Origin: Streptomyces sp. NBC_00510
Lineage (GTDB): Bacteria; Actinomycetota; Actinomycetes; Streptomycetales; Streptomycetaceae
Assembly: GCA_036013505.1 (NCBI GenBank)
Contig: CP107851.1
Span: 3,791,501 to 3,855,500 of the forward strand
Reading direction: 5' to 3'
DNA length: 64,000 nt
Positions 25,549 to 36,955 of the stretch are shown in pieces. Below the pieces are notes generated by a model. The model saw only the letters and a list, made by a program, of their open reading frames with translations. It searched no databases and had not been told where the DNA came from. Within the stretch, counting starts at the first letter, position 1; the number at the start of each line of letters is the position of its first letter. The translations under genes and the position numbers were made by a program.

Positions 25549-28139
25549 CAACCGCGTGCCTCCTCGACGCCTTCGGCTTCGACTTGTTGGTGTCCCCCCG
25601 AACTGCCTTCTGCCGCGGCCGCGTCCGCGGCCGCCCTCGGCGCGGGCAGGCCGCGCCGGATCTCCTGCGTCTCGGCCTCGGCCTCCGCCCGGCCGTCGCG
25701 CAGACCCCGGGCGAAGCCGCCGAGCTTGCGCCGCAGCTCCTCCGGGTCCACCCCGCCGCCCTGCCGGGCCCGCCCACGGAGCTGCGGTTCACCCGACAGC
25801 CCCGTGGACCGCGGCACCCGCTGCGGGAGCCCCTTGGCGGTGAGCGCCACGCCGTCCGGCACCTCCGCGGAGGCCGGAGCCGGTGCCGCGGGCGCCTCGG
25901 CCGCTTCGGCCGCCTCGACCGGTGCCGGCCCGGTTTCCGGGGCCGGCGTCGGGGCGGGGGCGGGCTGGTCGGCGCGGGCGTGCTCGATGGCGTCGCCCCC
26001 GGGTCCGGGCGCCTCATCGGGCGACGGCTCCGTCACGGGCTCCACGGCCGCCGGTGCCGTCCGCTCCGCCTTTACGGCCTGCTCGTCGCGTGCGCTCCGC
26101 AGCGCCGTGCCCGGCTGCCACGGCTCGCCCGCGACGGCCGCCTCCACGGGGGTCTGCGGGCCGTCCGGGTCCTCCGCCGGCGCGGTGAGCGCCGCGGGGA
26201 CGACCACCACGGCGGTGGTGCCGCCGCGCTTGGCGTCGCGGAGCTGGACGCGGATGCCGTGCCGGGCGGCGAGCCGGGCCACCACGTAGGCGCCCATGCC
26301 GGTGGCCTCGCCGCCGGAGGCCTGCTCCACGGGATCGGCCTGCGTCAGCAGCGCGTTGAGCTCGTCCAGCCGGGCCGTGGGGATGCCGATGCCCTGGTCC
26401 TCGACCGACAGCATCAGCTCGCCGCTCTCCAGCATCCAGCCGGACAGCTCCACCTCGGTCTCCGGCGGGGAGAACGCGGCCGCGTTCTCCAGGAGCTCGG
26501 CGATCAGGTGGCTGAGGTCGTCGGAGGCGAAGCCGGCGATGCGTCCCGCGGGCAGCTGCTGGATGCGGACGCGCTCGTACTTGTCGATCTCGGAGACCGC
26601 GGCGCGCGCCACGTCGACCAGCGGGACGGGCTTGGGCTGCGCGTGACCGTGTTCGGCTCCGGCGAGCAGCAGCAGGTTCTCGCTGTTGCGGCGCATGCGG
26701 GTGGCGAGGTGGTCCAGCTTGAACAGCTGGGCGAGCTCGTCCGGGTCGTGGACCAGTTCCTCCAGCCGCTCGATCAGCGTGAGCTGGCGCTCGACCAGAC
26801 CGAGGGTGCGCAGCGTCAGGTTGACGTAGGTGCCGTGGACGTTGCCCTGCAGGCTGCCCAGGCGCGTGGTGAGCACCTCCTGCCGGCCGTGCAGCAGGTC
26901 GCGTTCCGCGGCGAGGGCGTCCCGTACGCCCTGGAGCTTGGTGTGTTCGGCGTCCTGCGCGGCGACGCGCTCGCGCAGCCCGCCGACCTCGGCGCGGAGC
27001 GCGTTGACCGCCCGGGCCGTCGCCGCGAACTCGTCGGAGCCGACGATCCTGACCTGCTCGCCCGCGGGGACGTCCCCGCGGGCGAAGCGGCCCAGCGCGG
27101 CGGCCGGCCGGGTGATGGAGCGGGCCGTGGAGACGCCGACGCCGAGGACGAGCAGGAAGCACACGGAGGCGAGGGCGACGTGGAGTTCGAGGGCCGTCAC
27201 GTCGTCGTCGCGCAGCGCGGCGAGCCGGTCGGCGGCGGCGGCGGCGAGCGAGGACTCGACGCCGCGCATCATGTCGATCCGCGCGGAGAGCGCCGCCTGG
27301 ACCGCTCGCGGCTTGAGCGCGCGGTCGGCGGCGGACAGCGAGGAGCTGTTCAGCAGCTGCTTCAGGCGCTTGTCGGCCTGGTTGACGTCGGAGCCGGTGA
27401 CCGTCTGGTCGTACTGCTCGACCGCGGCCTGCGAGGCCCCGCCGCGGAAGTCGGCGAGCGCGGACCGCTCGCTGACGGCGGCGGTCTGCGCGGCAGTGAC
27501 CAGGGCGGACTCCTCGCCGCCCGCGGTGAGCGCGCCGACCAGCAGGCCGCGCTGGACGGAAGCCTGGTCGACGGCGCGGGCGAGTTCGGGCAGCGCGGTG
27601 GTGTCGGCGGAGGCACCGCGGGCGGGCAGCGAGCGGGCGACGGCGGCGCCGACCCCGTTCAGCGCCCGGATCGCCGGGTCGTAGGCCGCGACGGCCGCCT
27701 CGGCGGAGCCGGGGCCGGAGAGCACCTTCTGCCGGACGGCGGGGAGTTCCCCGAGCTGCCGGACGACCTCGGCGGTCGCGTCGGCGAAGGCCGGGGCGTC
27801 GTCGGTGTCGGTGTCGGCCGCCGCCGTCAGCACCTCCTGGACCTGGCGGTCGACCCGCTCCCGCTGGGCCTCGGAGACGCCCGTGCCGCCCTCGGTGGAG
27901 CGGCCGCCGGCCACGAAGACGGCCATGCCGTCGCGTTCGTCGGCCAAGGCGTGGGACAACGAGACCGCCTGGGCCTCCAGTCGCGCCATGCCGACCAGCC
28001 GCTGGGACTCGGCCAGATCGCGCACGCCCGTGGCCATGCCCGGGGCGGAGGCGGCCAGGACCGTGACGGCGCAGATCAGCAGGGCGCCCAGCAGTCTCTG
28101 CCGTACGCGCTTGGTCCGCGGGTTACGTCGTGTTCGCAC
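25548..28139 (-). CDS. cvnA: Conservon sensor kinase-like protein (CvnA)
   Basis: The 863-aa membrane sensor starts the conservon. It has an N-terminal helix (about 15-40), then an extracytoplasmic nitrate/nitrite-sensor-like (NIT) helical region (about 45-305). A second helix (about 311-330), a HAMP-type segment (about 331-385) and a coiled coil follow. The ATPase domain (about 480-620) has N box LIAELLENAAAFSPP, DQGIGIP and TGMGAYVV. The usual phosphorylated histidine is not evident: the place where it should be reads LFKLDHLATRMRRNSENLLLL. This is normal for CvnA-like proteins. A long disordered Ala/Pro/Glu tail (about 625-863) follows. The GTG start is at 28139. The ligand is unknown. Confidence 0.9.
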   Translation of the reverse strand: MRTRRNPRTKRVRQRLLGALLICAVTVLAASAPGMATGVRDLAESQRLVGMARLEAQAVSLSHALADERDGMAVFVAGGRSTEGGTGVSEAQRERVDRQVQEVLTAAADTDTDDAPAFADATAEVVRQLGELPAVRQKVLSGPGSAEAAVAAYDPAIRALNGVGAAVARSLPARGASADTTALPELARAVDQASVQRGLLVGALTAGGEESALVTAAQTAAVSERSALADFRGGASQAAVEQYDQTVTGSDVNQADKRLKQLLNSSSLSAADRALKPRAVQAALSARIDMMRGVESSLAAAAADRLAALRDDDVTALELHVALASVCFLLVLGVGVSTARSITRPAAALGRFARGDVPAGEQVRIVGSDEFAATARAVNALRAEVGGLRERVAAQDAEHTKLQGVRDALAAERDLLHGRQEVLTTRLGSLQGNVHGTYVNLTLRTLGLVERQLTLIERLEELVHDPDELAQLFKLDHLATRMRRNSENLLLLAGAEHGHAQPKPVPLVDVARAAVSEIDKYERVRIQQLPAGRIAGFASDDLSHLIAELLENAAAFSPPETEVELSGWMLESGELMLSVEDQGIGIPTARLDELNALLTQADPVEQASGGEATGMGAYVVARLAARHGIRVQLRDAKRGGTTAVVVVPAALTAPAEDPDGPQTPVEAAVAGEPWQPGTALRSARDEQAVKAERTAPAAVEPVTEPSPDEAPGPGGDAIEHARADQPAPAPTPAPETGPAPVEAAEAAEAPAAPAPASAEVPDGVALTAKGLPQRVPRSTGLSGEPQLRGRARQGGGVDPEELRRKLGGFARGLRDGRAEAEAETQEIRRGLPAPRAAADAAAAEGSSGGHQQVEAEGVEEARG

Positions 28140-28496
28140 CGGTGCTCGCTATCCCGTCTCGCCTGGTCCACTGGTCCCGAGATGACGACACATCGGCCGA
28201 GCGCCGAGCACGGCAACGTCTGGCCTCATCCCGGCATCGTCCCGACCTTCTCAGGCCGACCCGGAATGCAGATGTGCGTCCCCCGCCTCGACACCCGAAC
28301 GAGTGAATCGCAACGACAAGTTGACGTTCAACTCCCCGGCTGGATCGTTACGCGCACGCCCCCCGGCCGACCGGGACCGGAACTGGCATCGGAGCCGCCG
28401 CCCTGGCAGGATGCGCACCTTCACTGACCGGTAACCCCCGGCGAGCGCCCCCGGGGTTCGAACAGCTCCCCCGGGCGGCTGCTGCAGACTGGCCGC
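28140..28496. other. Non-coding gap between cvnA and the PP2C-like gene
   Basis: This 357-base divergent intergenic region should hold the conservon promoter. No clear -35/-10 pair or operator is evident. CAGACT at 28486-28491 could be the -10 of a leaderless message for the plus-strand gene. A GGTTCGAAC-like string at 28454 is not part of a tRNA. Confidence 0.4.
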
Positions 28497-29342
28497 ATGC
28501 GCATCGAGACGGCGACCGAGCCCGGCAGCCCCGGACGCCCCAACGAGGACTTCGTCGCGGTGGCCATGCCCGCGTCAGGCGGCGGCGGTTCACTGGTCCT
28601 GCTGGACGGCGTCACCCCTCCCGACGGCCCCACGGGATGCCGTCACGACGTCCCCTGGTACGTCGCCGAGCTGGGCGGATCCATGATCGAACTGTCCGTT
28701 TCGCCCGCGGCCCCGAGCCTGGCGCAGTGTCTCGCGGAATCCGTCCTGCGCACGGCCGACGCGCACCGCGGCGCCTGTGACCTTTCTCACCGCCGCACCC
28801 CGCAGGCGACCGTGGTGGCGGTCCGGTGGAATGCGGACACCGTGGAGCATCTGGTGCTATCCGACTCGGTGTTGCTCATCGAGGACACCACAGGTCACGT
28901 CGGTGCCGTGCGCGACGACCGGCTGGGCCGGCTGCCCGGTCCGGTGCCCGCGCTGCGCGCCGCGGTGCGTGCCCTGCCGCGCGGCACGCCCGCCCGTGCC
29001 GAGGCCGCCGCGGAGTACGGGCGGGCGGTGGAGGCCCTGCGCAACGCCGAGGGCGGCTTCTTCACCGCGGCGGCGGACCCCGCGGTCGCCGAGCGCGCCG
29101 TCACGGGCACCCGGCCGCGCTCGCAGGTCCGCGCGGTCGCGGCCCTGACCGACGGCGCCGCCCGGCTGGTCGAGGTCTTCCACGAGCAGGACTGGCAGGG
29201 CACGGTCGCACTGCTGCGCAAGGCCGGCCCCGAGGAGCTCCTGCGGCGCGTGCGCGCCGCGGAGTCCGCCGACCCGGACGGCACCCGCTTCCCCCGCGGC
29301 AAGACGCGCGACGACGCGACCGCGGTGTTCGCGCAGTGGTGA
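28497..29342 (+). CDS. PP2C-like protein phosphatase domain protein
   Basis: The 281-aa protein has the metal-binding pattern of PPM/PP2C phosphatases: PGRPNEDFVAV (first acidic residues), LLDGVTPP (DG), RRTPQATVVAVRW, VLSDSVLLI (GDS-like) and the closing TRDDATAVF (DD). All expected metal ligands seem present. No signal peptide or second domain is seen, so it is a stand-alone cytosolic enzyme. It may reverse Ser/Thr phosphorylation by one of the many Streptomyces kinases. The partner is unknown. The ATG at 28497 follows CAGACT, so translation may be leaderless. Confidence 0.78.
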   Translation: MRIETATEPGSPGRPNEDFVAVAMPASGGGGSLVLLDGVTPPDGPTGCRHDVPWYVAELGGSMIELSVSPAAPSLAQCLAESVLRTADAHRGACDLSHRRTPQATVVAVRWNADTVEHLVLSDSVLLIEDTTGHVGAVRDDRLGRLPGPVPALRAAVRALPRGTPARAEAAAEYGRAVEALRNAEGGFFTAAADPAVAERAVTGTRPRSQVRAVAALTDGAARLVEVFHEQDWQGTVALLRKAGPEELLRRVRAAESADPDGTRFPRGKTRDDATAVFAQW

Positions 29343-29381
29343 CGACGGCGTGGCCGCGCGCCGGGCGGAGGACCGCGCGGG

Positions 29382-29852
29382 TTACGCGCCGTCCTGCTCC
29401 TGCGAGTCGTTCAGCTGGCCCAGCAGCCGGGCCAGTTCCCGCAGTTCGTCCCGGTCCCAGCCGCTCAGCCGGCTGACGTAGCGCGCCCGGCGCGCCGTGC
29501 GGACGCGCGAGAAGCGCTCGGCGCCCCCCGCGGTGAGCTGTACCAGGTAGGCCCGGCCGTCGGCGGGGTCGGGTTCGCGTCGGATGAGCCCGAGCACCTC
29601 CAGGGCGCGCAGTTGACGGCTCATCGTGGCCTTGCCGACGCCGAAGTAGCCGGCGAGCACGGTGGCCCGCTCGGGCCCGGTCTCGGCGAGCCTGGCGAGG
29701 ATCCCGTACGCCGCGGGCTCCAGGTCCGGATGGACCTCGCGGGCCATCTCGCCGGAGGAGGCGCGGGCGCGCCGCAACAGGACGGTGAGCTCGCGTTCGA
29801 GCGCCTCCATCACGGGATCCGCCTCCCCGGGGGAGCCGGCGGTTCCGGCCAC
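29382..29852 (-). CDS. MarR-family transcriptional regulator
   Basis: The 156-aa regulator has a winged helix: LAETGPERATVLAGYFGVGKATMSRQLRALEVLGLIRREPDPADGRAYLVQLTAGG is the HTH and wing, with flanking dimer helices. MarR proteins repress genes for antibiotic or oxidative stress and bind phenolic ligands. It converges with the PP2C gene and lies before lon in the same direction, but a terminator and 243 bases separate them from each other. GTG 29852 is used because a long in-frame extension upstream (to 30032) lacks coding character. No operator was identified. Confidence 0.85.
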   Translation of the reverse strand: MAGTAGSPGEADPVMEALERELTVLLRRARASSGEMAREVHPDLEPAAYGILARLAETGPERATVLAGYFGVGKATMSRQLRALEVLGLIRREPDPADGRAYLVQLTAGGAERFSRVRTARRARYVSRLSGWDRDELRELARLLGQLNDSQEQDGA

Positions 29853-30034
29853 CTCGTCACCCGCTTTCCGTCGTGAAGACCTGTCGTATCCGGCCGCCGT
29901 GTACGCAGCGTCCCCAGTATTTCGCAGACCTGGACGCACAGCGTGACCAGGGCCCCTTCCCCGCCTGGTGTCCCCGCCCCCGCACGGCCCGGCCACGCGG
30001 ACGCCGCCGCGTGGGCCGGCTGCCGCACGCACGG

Positions 30035-30070
30035 GAGCGGCCCCTCCTCAGGCCGTGGGAGGGGCCGCTC
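30035..30070 (-). terminator. Terminator of lon
   Basis: A perfect 13-bp stem (30035-30047 with 30058-30070) and 10-base loop lie 26 bases downstream of the lon stop. Confidence 0.8.
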
Positions 30071-30095
30071 TCCATTCACCCCGTCAGGGCCTCAC

Positions 30096-32537
<2,442 letters not shown>

Positions 32538-32559
32538 TATCTCTCCCTAAGCAATCAAG

Positions 32560-32578
32560 TTGAGCTATGCAGACTCAA
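32560..32578. promoter_or_regulatory. HAIR box (HspR operator) upstream of lon
   Basis: TTGAGC (32560-32565), a 7-base spacer (TATGCAG) and ACTCAA (32573-32578) match the HspR-associated inverted repeat CTTGAGT-N7-ACTCAAG with one mismatch in the arms. It sits 23 bases before the lon start codon. HspR control of lon through such sites is established in Streptomyces. Confidence 0.85.
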
Positions 32579-32720
32579 TGCATCTGATGCCCCTGGTGTT
32601 CCCCGAGCCGTGTTCGCTCTGAGCGATCGGCCGCGGCGCAGGGTGCGCGCCTCCTCCGCCGCGCCCGAGAACCGTTCGCGGCGTCGGCGGCGATAGAGGG
32701 GCGTGAGACTCTTCCGCCCC

Positions 32721-33287
32721 ATGAGCCACGAGCCGCCCGGGGACGACGCGCTGATGCGCGCGATCGCCCGGGGCGACACCCAGGCCCTCGCAGACCTGTA
32801 CGACCGCCATTCCGGATGGCTGCACGCCCGGCTCACGCGGCGCTGCCCGGACCCGGAGACCGTCCGGGAGGTGCTGCAGGACACCTTCATGGCGGCCTGG
32901 CGCTCGGCGGGCACCTACGGCGGCGGAGCCGCGGGCGGCTGGTTGTGGGTGATCGCCGCCCGGCGGCTGGCGGACGCCCGCCGCGCCGCGGTGCGGGCCG
33001 GCACCCGCGACCTCCTGGCCGCGGAGGAGCCCGGCACCACCCCCTCCGCCGAGGAGCACGTCCTCGCCGGGCTGGAGTACGGCGACGTGGGCGCCGCGCT
33101 CGACCGGATCTCCCCCGAACTGCGGGCCGTCCTGCGGGCGACCGTGATCGACGGCCTCACCACGCGGGAGGCCGCGCGCCTGCTCGGGATACCCGAAGGC
33201 ACCGTCAAGACCCGGGCCTCGCGGGCGCGCCGCGAACTGCGCGCCGCCCTCGCCGCCCTCGGCACCGCAGGAGGAGCCGCATGCTGA
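32721..33287 (+). CDS. ECF-family RNA polymerase sigma factor
   Basis: The 188-aa sigma factor has region 2 (ALADLYDRHSGWLHARLTRR, VREVLQDTFMAAWRSAG, GWLWVIAARRLADARR) and region 4 (LDRISPELRAVLRATVIDGLTTREAARLLGIPEGTVKTRASRARREL). It should direct a small stress or envelope regulon. The ATG at 32721 is 10 bases after GAGACT, a possible -10 box, so the message may be leaderless; a GTG at 32703 is the alternative. Its end overlaps the anti-sigma gene by 7 bases, the standard coupled arrangement. The ABC-transporter genes downstream may belong to the regulon. Confidence 0.9.
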   Translation: MSHEPPGDDALMRAIARGDTQALADLYDRHSGWLHARLTRRCPDPETVREVLQDTFMAAWRSAGTYGGGAAGGWLWVIAARRLADARRAAVRAGTRDLLAAEEPGTTPSAEEHVLAGLEYGDVGAALDRISPELRAVLRATVIDGLTTREAARLLGIPEGTVKTRASRARRELRAALAALGTAGGAAC

Positions 33288-34171
33288 CCCCCGCCCGGGG
33301 ACGCCTCGCGTGGCGCACCCCCGGAACCCCGCAGGCTGACCGGACCGGCTGGCACGTGCCGGACGGCACGGCCGCCGCCTACGCCGACGGCACGCTCGCC
33401 GACTCCGCCGCCTGGTCGGTGGACAAGCACCTGGAGTCCTGTGCGGCCTGCGCCGCCCGGATCTCCTCGCTGGCCAGGGCGGGCGGGGGCGGAGCGGTCC
33501 TCTGCGAGGTCCGGGACGCCGTGCTCACCGCGGCCACGGGCACCGCGCCCCGGCCGGCCCCGCCCCTCGCGCGGGCGGCCGGGGCCCGTCCCTGGCACGC
33601 CGCCGTCCGCCCCGCGCGCACGCTGCGTCCGGCCTGGGTGGCGTCGGTGCTGCTGACGCTGGCGGTGGCCGTGGCCCTGACGCGGCTGGGCGGGGCGCCG
33701 CAGGGACGCCCCTGGCTTCTGGTGCTCGCCCCGGCGCTGCCGCCGGTGGGCGTGGCCCTCGCGTACGGGAGGTACGGCGACCCGGCCCACGAACTGGCCG
33801 CGTCGACGCCGTCGGGGGGGCTGCGGCTGCTGCTGACGCGCACCGCAGCCGTGCTGGCGGTGTGCGTGCCGCTGCTGACCGCCGCCGGAGGCGTCCTGGC
33901 GGGCACGGGCGCCGCGGTGGCGTGGCTGCTGCCGGGGCTCGTGCTGACCGGGGCCACGCTCGCGCTGGGCAGCTGGACCGGCTGCCACCGGGCCGCCGCC
34001 GTGGTGACGGCCGGCTGGCTGTGCGCCGTCGTCCTCTGCGGGCTCCCGCCCGGGTCCGCGCCCCTGCTGCTCTCCCCCGCCGCGCAGCCCGCCTGGGCCG
34101 CGGCCGGCGCCGCCTGCGCCCTTCTCCTGACCCTTCGCCGTACCGCTTTCGACCACCTGGAGCGCCCATGA
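33281..34171 (+). CDS. Membrane anti-sigma factor with zinc-finger motif
   Basis: The 296-aa protein has an N-terminal zf-HC2 pattern H50-x3-C54-x2-C57 (KHLESCAAC), the mark of ZAS anti-sigma factors. A transmembrane part with about five to six helices (about 107-290) follows. It likely holds the ECF sigma at the membrane until a signal releases it. The large membrane domain is more than the single helix of many such factors. It could itself act as the sensor, or resemble a permease partner of the ABC ATPase downstream. Start ATG 33281 has AGGAGGAG upstream and overlaps the sigma gene. The end overlaps the ATPase gene (ATGA). Confidence 0.85.
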   Translation: MLTPARGRLAWRTPGTPQADRTGWHVPDGTAAAYADGTLADSAAWSVDKHLESCAACAARISSLARAGGGGAVLCEVRDAVLTAATGTAPRPAPPLARAAGARPWHAAVRPARTLRPAWVASVLLTLAVAVALTRLGGAPQGRPWLLVLAPALPPVGVALAYGRYGDPAHELAASTPSGGLRLLLTRTAAVLAVCVPLLTAAGGVLAGTGAAVAWLLPGLVLTGATLALGSWTGCHRAAAVVTAGWLCAVVLCGLPPGSAPLLLSPAAQPAWAAAGAACALLLTLRRTAFDHLERP

Positions 34172-34953
34172 CGACCGAGCCGACCGTCTCCCTCGACGGT
34201 CTGACCGTGAGACATCGCCGGACCACCGCCCTGGACGCCCTCGACCTGCGCGTCGGGCGCGGGGTCCACGGGCTGCTCGGCCCCAACGGCGCCGGGAAGA
34301 CCTCGCTGATCCGGGTACTGGCCACCGTGGCCGGGTACCGGTCGGGCCGCCTGGAGCTGCTGGGCCACGACCCGGCGACCCAGGCAGGGCGCACCGCGAT
34401 CCGGCGGCGCCTGGGCTACCTGCCGCAGGAGTTCGGCTACTACCCGGGCTTCACGGTGCGCGAGTTCGTGGCGTACGTGGCCTGGCTGAAGGAGATGCCC
34501 AAGGCCGCGGTGCCGGCGGCCGTCGACCGTGCGATGGAGCGGGTCGGCGTCGCCGAGCGCGCCGACGTGAGGATCAGGACCCTGTCCGGCGGCATGGTGC
34601 GCCGGGTCGGCATCGCCCAGGCCATCGTCAACGACCCCGACCTGCTGCTGCTCGACGAGCCGACCGCCGGTCTCGACCCGGAACAGCGGGTGGAGTTCCG
34701 CGCCCTGCTCAGGGAAGTGGGCACCACGGCGACCGTGCTGGTCTCCACCCATCTCGTCGAGGACGTGGCCACCGCCTGCACGGACGTGACGCTGCTCGAC
34801 GGCGGACGGGTCGCCTTCCGCGGCACCGCGGCGGAGCTCGCCGCGGCCGGGGACGACGACGCGGCCGGGGACAGCCCGATCGAACGCGGCTACACGGCGG
34901 CGCTGCGCCGTCACCGCGGCGCGGCCTCCGGCGTCCGGGAGGCCGCCGTATGA
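34168..34953 (+). CDS. ABC transporter ATP-binding protein
   Basis: The 261-aa ATPase has Walker A LLGPNGAGKTS (about 35-45), Q-loop YLPQEFGY, signature LSGGMVRRVGIAQA, Walker B LLLLDEPTAGLDP and H-loop VSTHLVEDV. It resembles the drug/antibiotic-export branch (CcmA/DrrA-like). The genes on both sides encode membrane proteins and overlap it by ATGA junctions, so the transporter is a coupled part of the ECF operon. The cargo is unknown; export, or membrane-stress sensing, is an inference. Confidence 0.92.
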   Translation: MTTEPTVSLDGLTVRHRRTTALDALDLRVGRGVHGLLGPNGAGKTSLIRVLATVAGYRSGRLELLGHDPATQAGRTAIRRRLGYLPQEFGYYPGFTVREFVAYVAWLKEMPKAAVPAAVDRAMERVGVAERADVRIRTLSGGMVRRVGIAQAIVNDPDLLLLDEPTAGLDPEQRVEFRALLREVGTTATVLVSTHLVEDVATACTDVTLLDGGRVAFRGTAAELAAAGDDDAAGDSPIERGYTAALRRHRGAASGVREAAV

Positions 34954-36266
34954 GCGCCCCGGGCACCCTGGCCACCGCTCCCCAGGCGCCTCCCGCCGCG
35001 CCCCGTGTCCACCGTGTCCACCGCACCGAGCTGCTGCGCGGCTTCGGGGCGTGGACGGGGGCCGCCGTGGCCGGCGGCGTCCTCATCGCCGTACTGGCCA
35101 GGCGGTACTCGCTGGGGGACGACTGGGCGGTGCTCCACGGCGCGCTGCGCGAGGCCGGCCTGCTCCTCGGCGGTCCGCTCGCCCTCGCCGCCGGCTGCTG
35201 GCAGGGCGGCCGCGAACGGCGGCGCGGCACCGGCGACCTGCTCGCCTCGGCCGCGCGGCCGCCGCTGCGCAGGGCGCTGGTCGCGGCCCTGCCGTCGATG
35301 GCCTGGCCGGTGCTGGGCTATCTGACGGCGGTCGGCGTGTGCCTGGCGCTGGTCCTGCCGTACGCGTCCTACGGGCACCCCGCGTGGGACCGGCCGGCCG
35401 CGGACGCGGTGGCGCTCGGGGCTCTGGGCGCACTCGGCTTCGCGGCAGGGCGGGCACTGCCCTGGCGCTTCGCGGCACCGCTGCTCGCGGTCGCCGGGTA
35501 TCTGTTGCTCGGCATCGGCGCCTACGGCGAGTCGGGCGCCACGGTACTCAGCCCCGCGTACGCCGGCCCCTCCGGTGACGCCCCGGTGTGGTGGGCCGCC
35601 CCTCTCGCGGCGGTGTGGTTCGCCGGAGCGGCCGCCGCCGCGCTGCTGGCCGGTCACGCCAGACGGCGGGTGCTCGCCGTCCTGCCGCTGGTCGTCGCCG
35701 TCGCGGCCGCGTCCGTCCTGTACCGGAGCGGCGCCGACCTGTGGCGGCCCGACCCCGCCGCGTCCGCGCTCGTCTGCGACCAGGGCACCCCCTCGGTGTG
35801 CGTCCGCGCGGCGCACGGCTCGGCCCTGCCCGCGGTGCGCGCGGTGGTGGACCGCGTCGACGCCCTGCTGGACGGCGCCCCGGGGGCGCCCGTCCGGTAC
35901 CGCGAGGGGGGATCTCCGGAGACGGCGCCGCCCGGGGAGGTCCGGTTCCAGCTGTACGGCGGCGTCTTCCAGGGCCGCCTCGGCGACGACGGCATGCTCT
36001 ACCGGGACTTCGTGTACGCGGTCTCCTCCTCGGCCGGATGCGAGAGGGCCCAAGCCGGTGCGCGCGCCTACGCCAACGAGTACGCCGCCCAGGAGTGGCT
36101 GCGCCTCGGGGGTCCCCTCTTCGCCGCCGACCCGGCCGAGGCGCGCCTCGCACGGTCGGGGGCGCAGCGCCTGCGCGCCATGACGGCCGCCGACCGCCGC
36201 GCCTGGTTCGGCCGCTACCTGGCCGGCGTCCGGGCCTGCGACGTCGGCGGAGTCCCCGCACCGTGA
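34950..36266 (+). CDS. Multi-pass membrane protein of the ABC operon
   Basis: The 438-aa protein has six or so hydrophobic helices in its first half (about 35-260). A soluble, probably extracytoplasmic C-terminal part (about 265-438) has two Cys pairs (ALVCDQGTPSVCVRA, SSSAGCERAQ, VRACDV). It overlaps the ATPase gene by four bases (ATGA). It is most likely the transporter permease, fused to a surface domain that I do not recognise. No known motif identifies the substrate. Confidence 0.75.
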   Translation: MSAPGTLATAPQAPPAAPRVHRVHRTELLRGFGAWTGAAVAGGVLIAVLARRYSLGDDWAVLHGALREAGLLLGGPLALAAGCWQGGRERRRGTGDLLASAARPPLRRALVAALPSMAWPVLGYLTAVGVCLALVLPYASYGHPAWDRPAADAVALGALGALGFAAGRALPWRFAAPLLAVAGYLLLGIGAYGESGATVLSPAYAGPSGDAPVWWAAPLAAVWFAGAAAAALLAGHARRRVLAVLPLVVAVAAASVLYRSGADLWRPDPAASALVCDQGTPSVCVRAAHGSALPAVRAVVDRVDALLDGAPGAPVRYREGGSPETAPPGEVRFQLYGGVFQGRLGDDGMLYRDFVYAVSSSAGCERAQAGARAYANEYAAQEWLRLGGPLFAADPAEARLARSGAQRLRAMTAADRRAWFGRYLAGVRACDVGGVPAP

Positions 36267-36297
36267 CCCCCACCGGACCCGTCGAGGAGCCCTCACG

Positions 36298-36912
36298 ATG
36301 ACGCCAGCCCTTCTGCCCCTCTATGTCCGCTCACGCGGTCTGCCCGGCGCCGCCGTCGCGCTGGCCGTCCTCTTCGCCGCCTCCCGCTGGGGCGCGGACT
36401 GGCTGGTCGGCCGGCCGTTCTTCGACACCGGCGCCCGCGTCCCGGTGGTCGTCCTCGCCCCGGTCCTCGCGGCGGCCGTCACCGGGGTCTCGCTCCACAC
36501 CCACTCCGGGGAAGTGGACCGTGGCGCCCCGCTGCCCTGGTGGCGGTGGCGGGCCGTGCACCTGCTCGCCCTCACCGGGCCGGCGGTGCTCTGGCTGGGC
36601 GCGGCGGTCCCCGGGGATCCGGACCGCTTCGGTGCCCCGACGATGGTCCGGGGCGTCCTCGGCTTCACCGGTCTCGCGGCCGCGGGCGCCGCCGTCCTGG
36701 GGGCCCGGCTGAGCTGGCTGCCGCCCGTGCTCTACGGCGGCAGCGTCTACATGGCGGCTCCCCGCACTCCGGGCGGGGCGGCCGCGGTGTGGGCCTGGTC
36801 GATGCAGCCGGGCGCCCAGCCCGCGGCCTGGGCGACCGCCGCCGTCCTCTTCGCGGGCGGCGCCGCCCTGGTGGCCGTGCGGGGACCGGCGGCCCCGGGC
36901 GGCTGCGGGTAA
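36298..36912 (+). CDS. Membrane protein, probable second ABC-operon subunit
   Basis: The 204-aa protein has about six hydrophobic segments and no soluble domain. The ATG at 36298 has GAGGAG 9 bases upstream and lies 31 bases after the previous gene. It is likely the last gene of the ECF/ABC operon. Its stop TAA sits inside a 5-bp hairpin (CGGGT-AAAAA-ACCCG, about 36906-36920). No family motif is recognised. Confidence 0.7.
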   Translation: MTPALLPLYVRSRGLPGAAVALAVLFAASRWGADWLVGRPFFDTGARVPVVVLAPVLAAAVTGVSLHTHSGEVDRGAPLPWWRWRAVHLLALTGPAVLWLGAAVPGDPDRFGAPTMVRGVLGFTGLAAAGAAVLGARLSWLPPVLYGGSVYMAAPRTPGGAAAVWAWSMQPGAQPAAWATAAVLFAGGAALVAVRGPAAPGGCG

Positions 36913-36955
36913 AAAACCCGTCCGGCCCGGAGGGTCGGCTCATTACGCTGGGTCC

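Noticed and set aside
25497..28427. Plus-strand frame of 976 codons across cvnA
   Set aside because: Antisense shadow of cvnA with Gly/Arg-rich translation.
28448..28470. GGTTCGAAC string like a tRNA T-loop
   Set aside because: No acceptor stem, anticodon stem or D-arm can be drawn around it.
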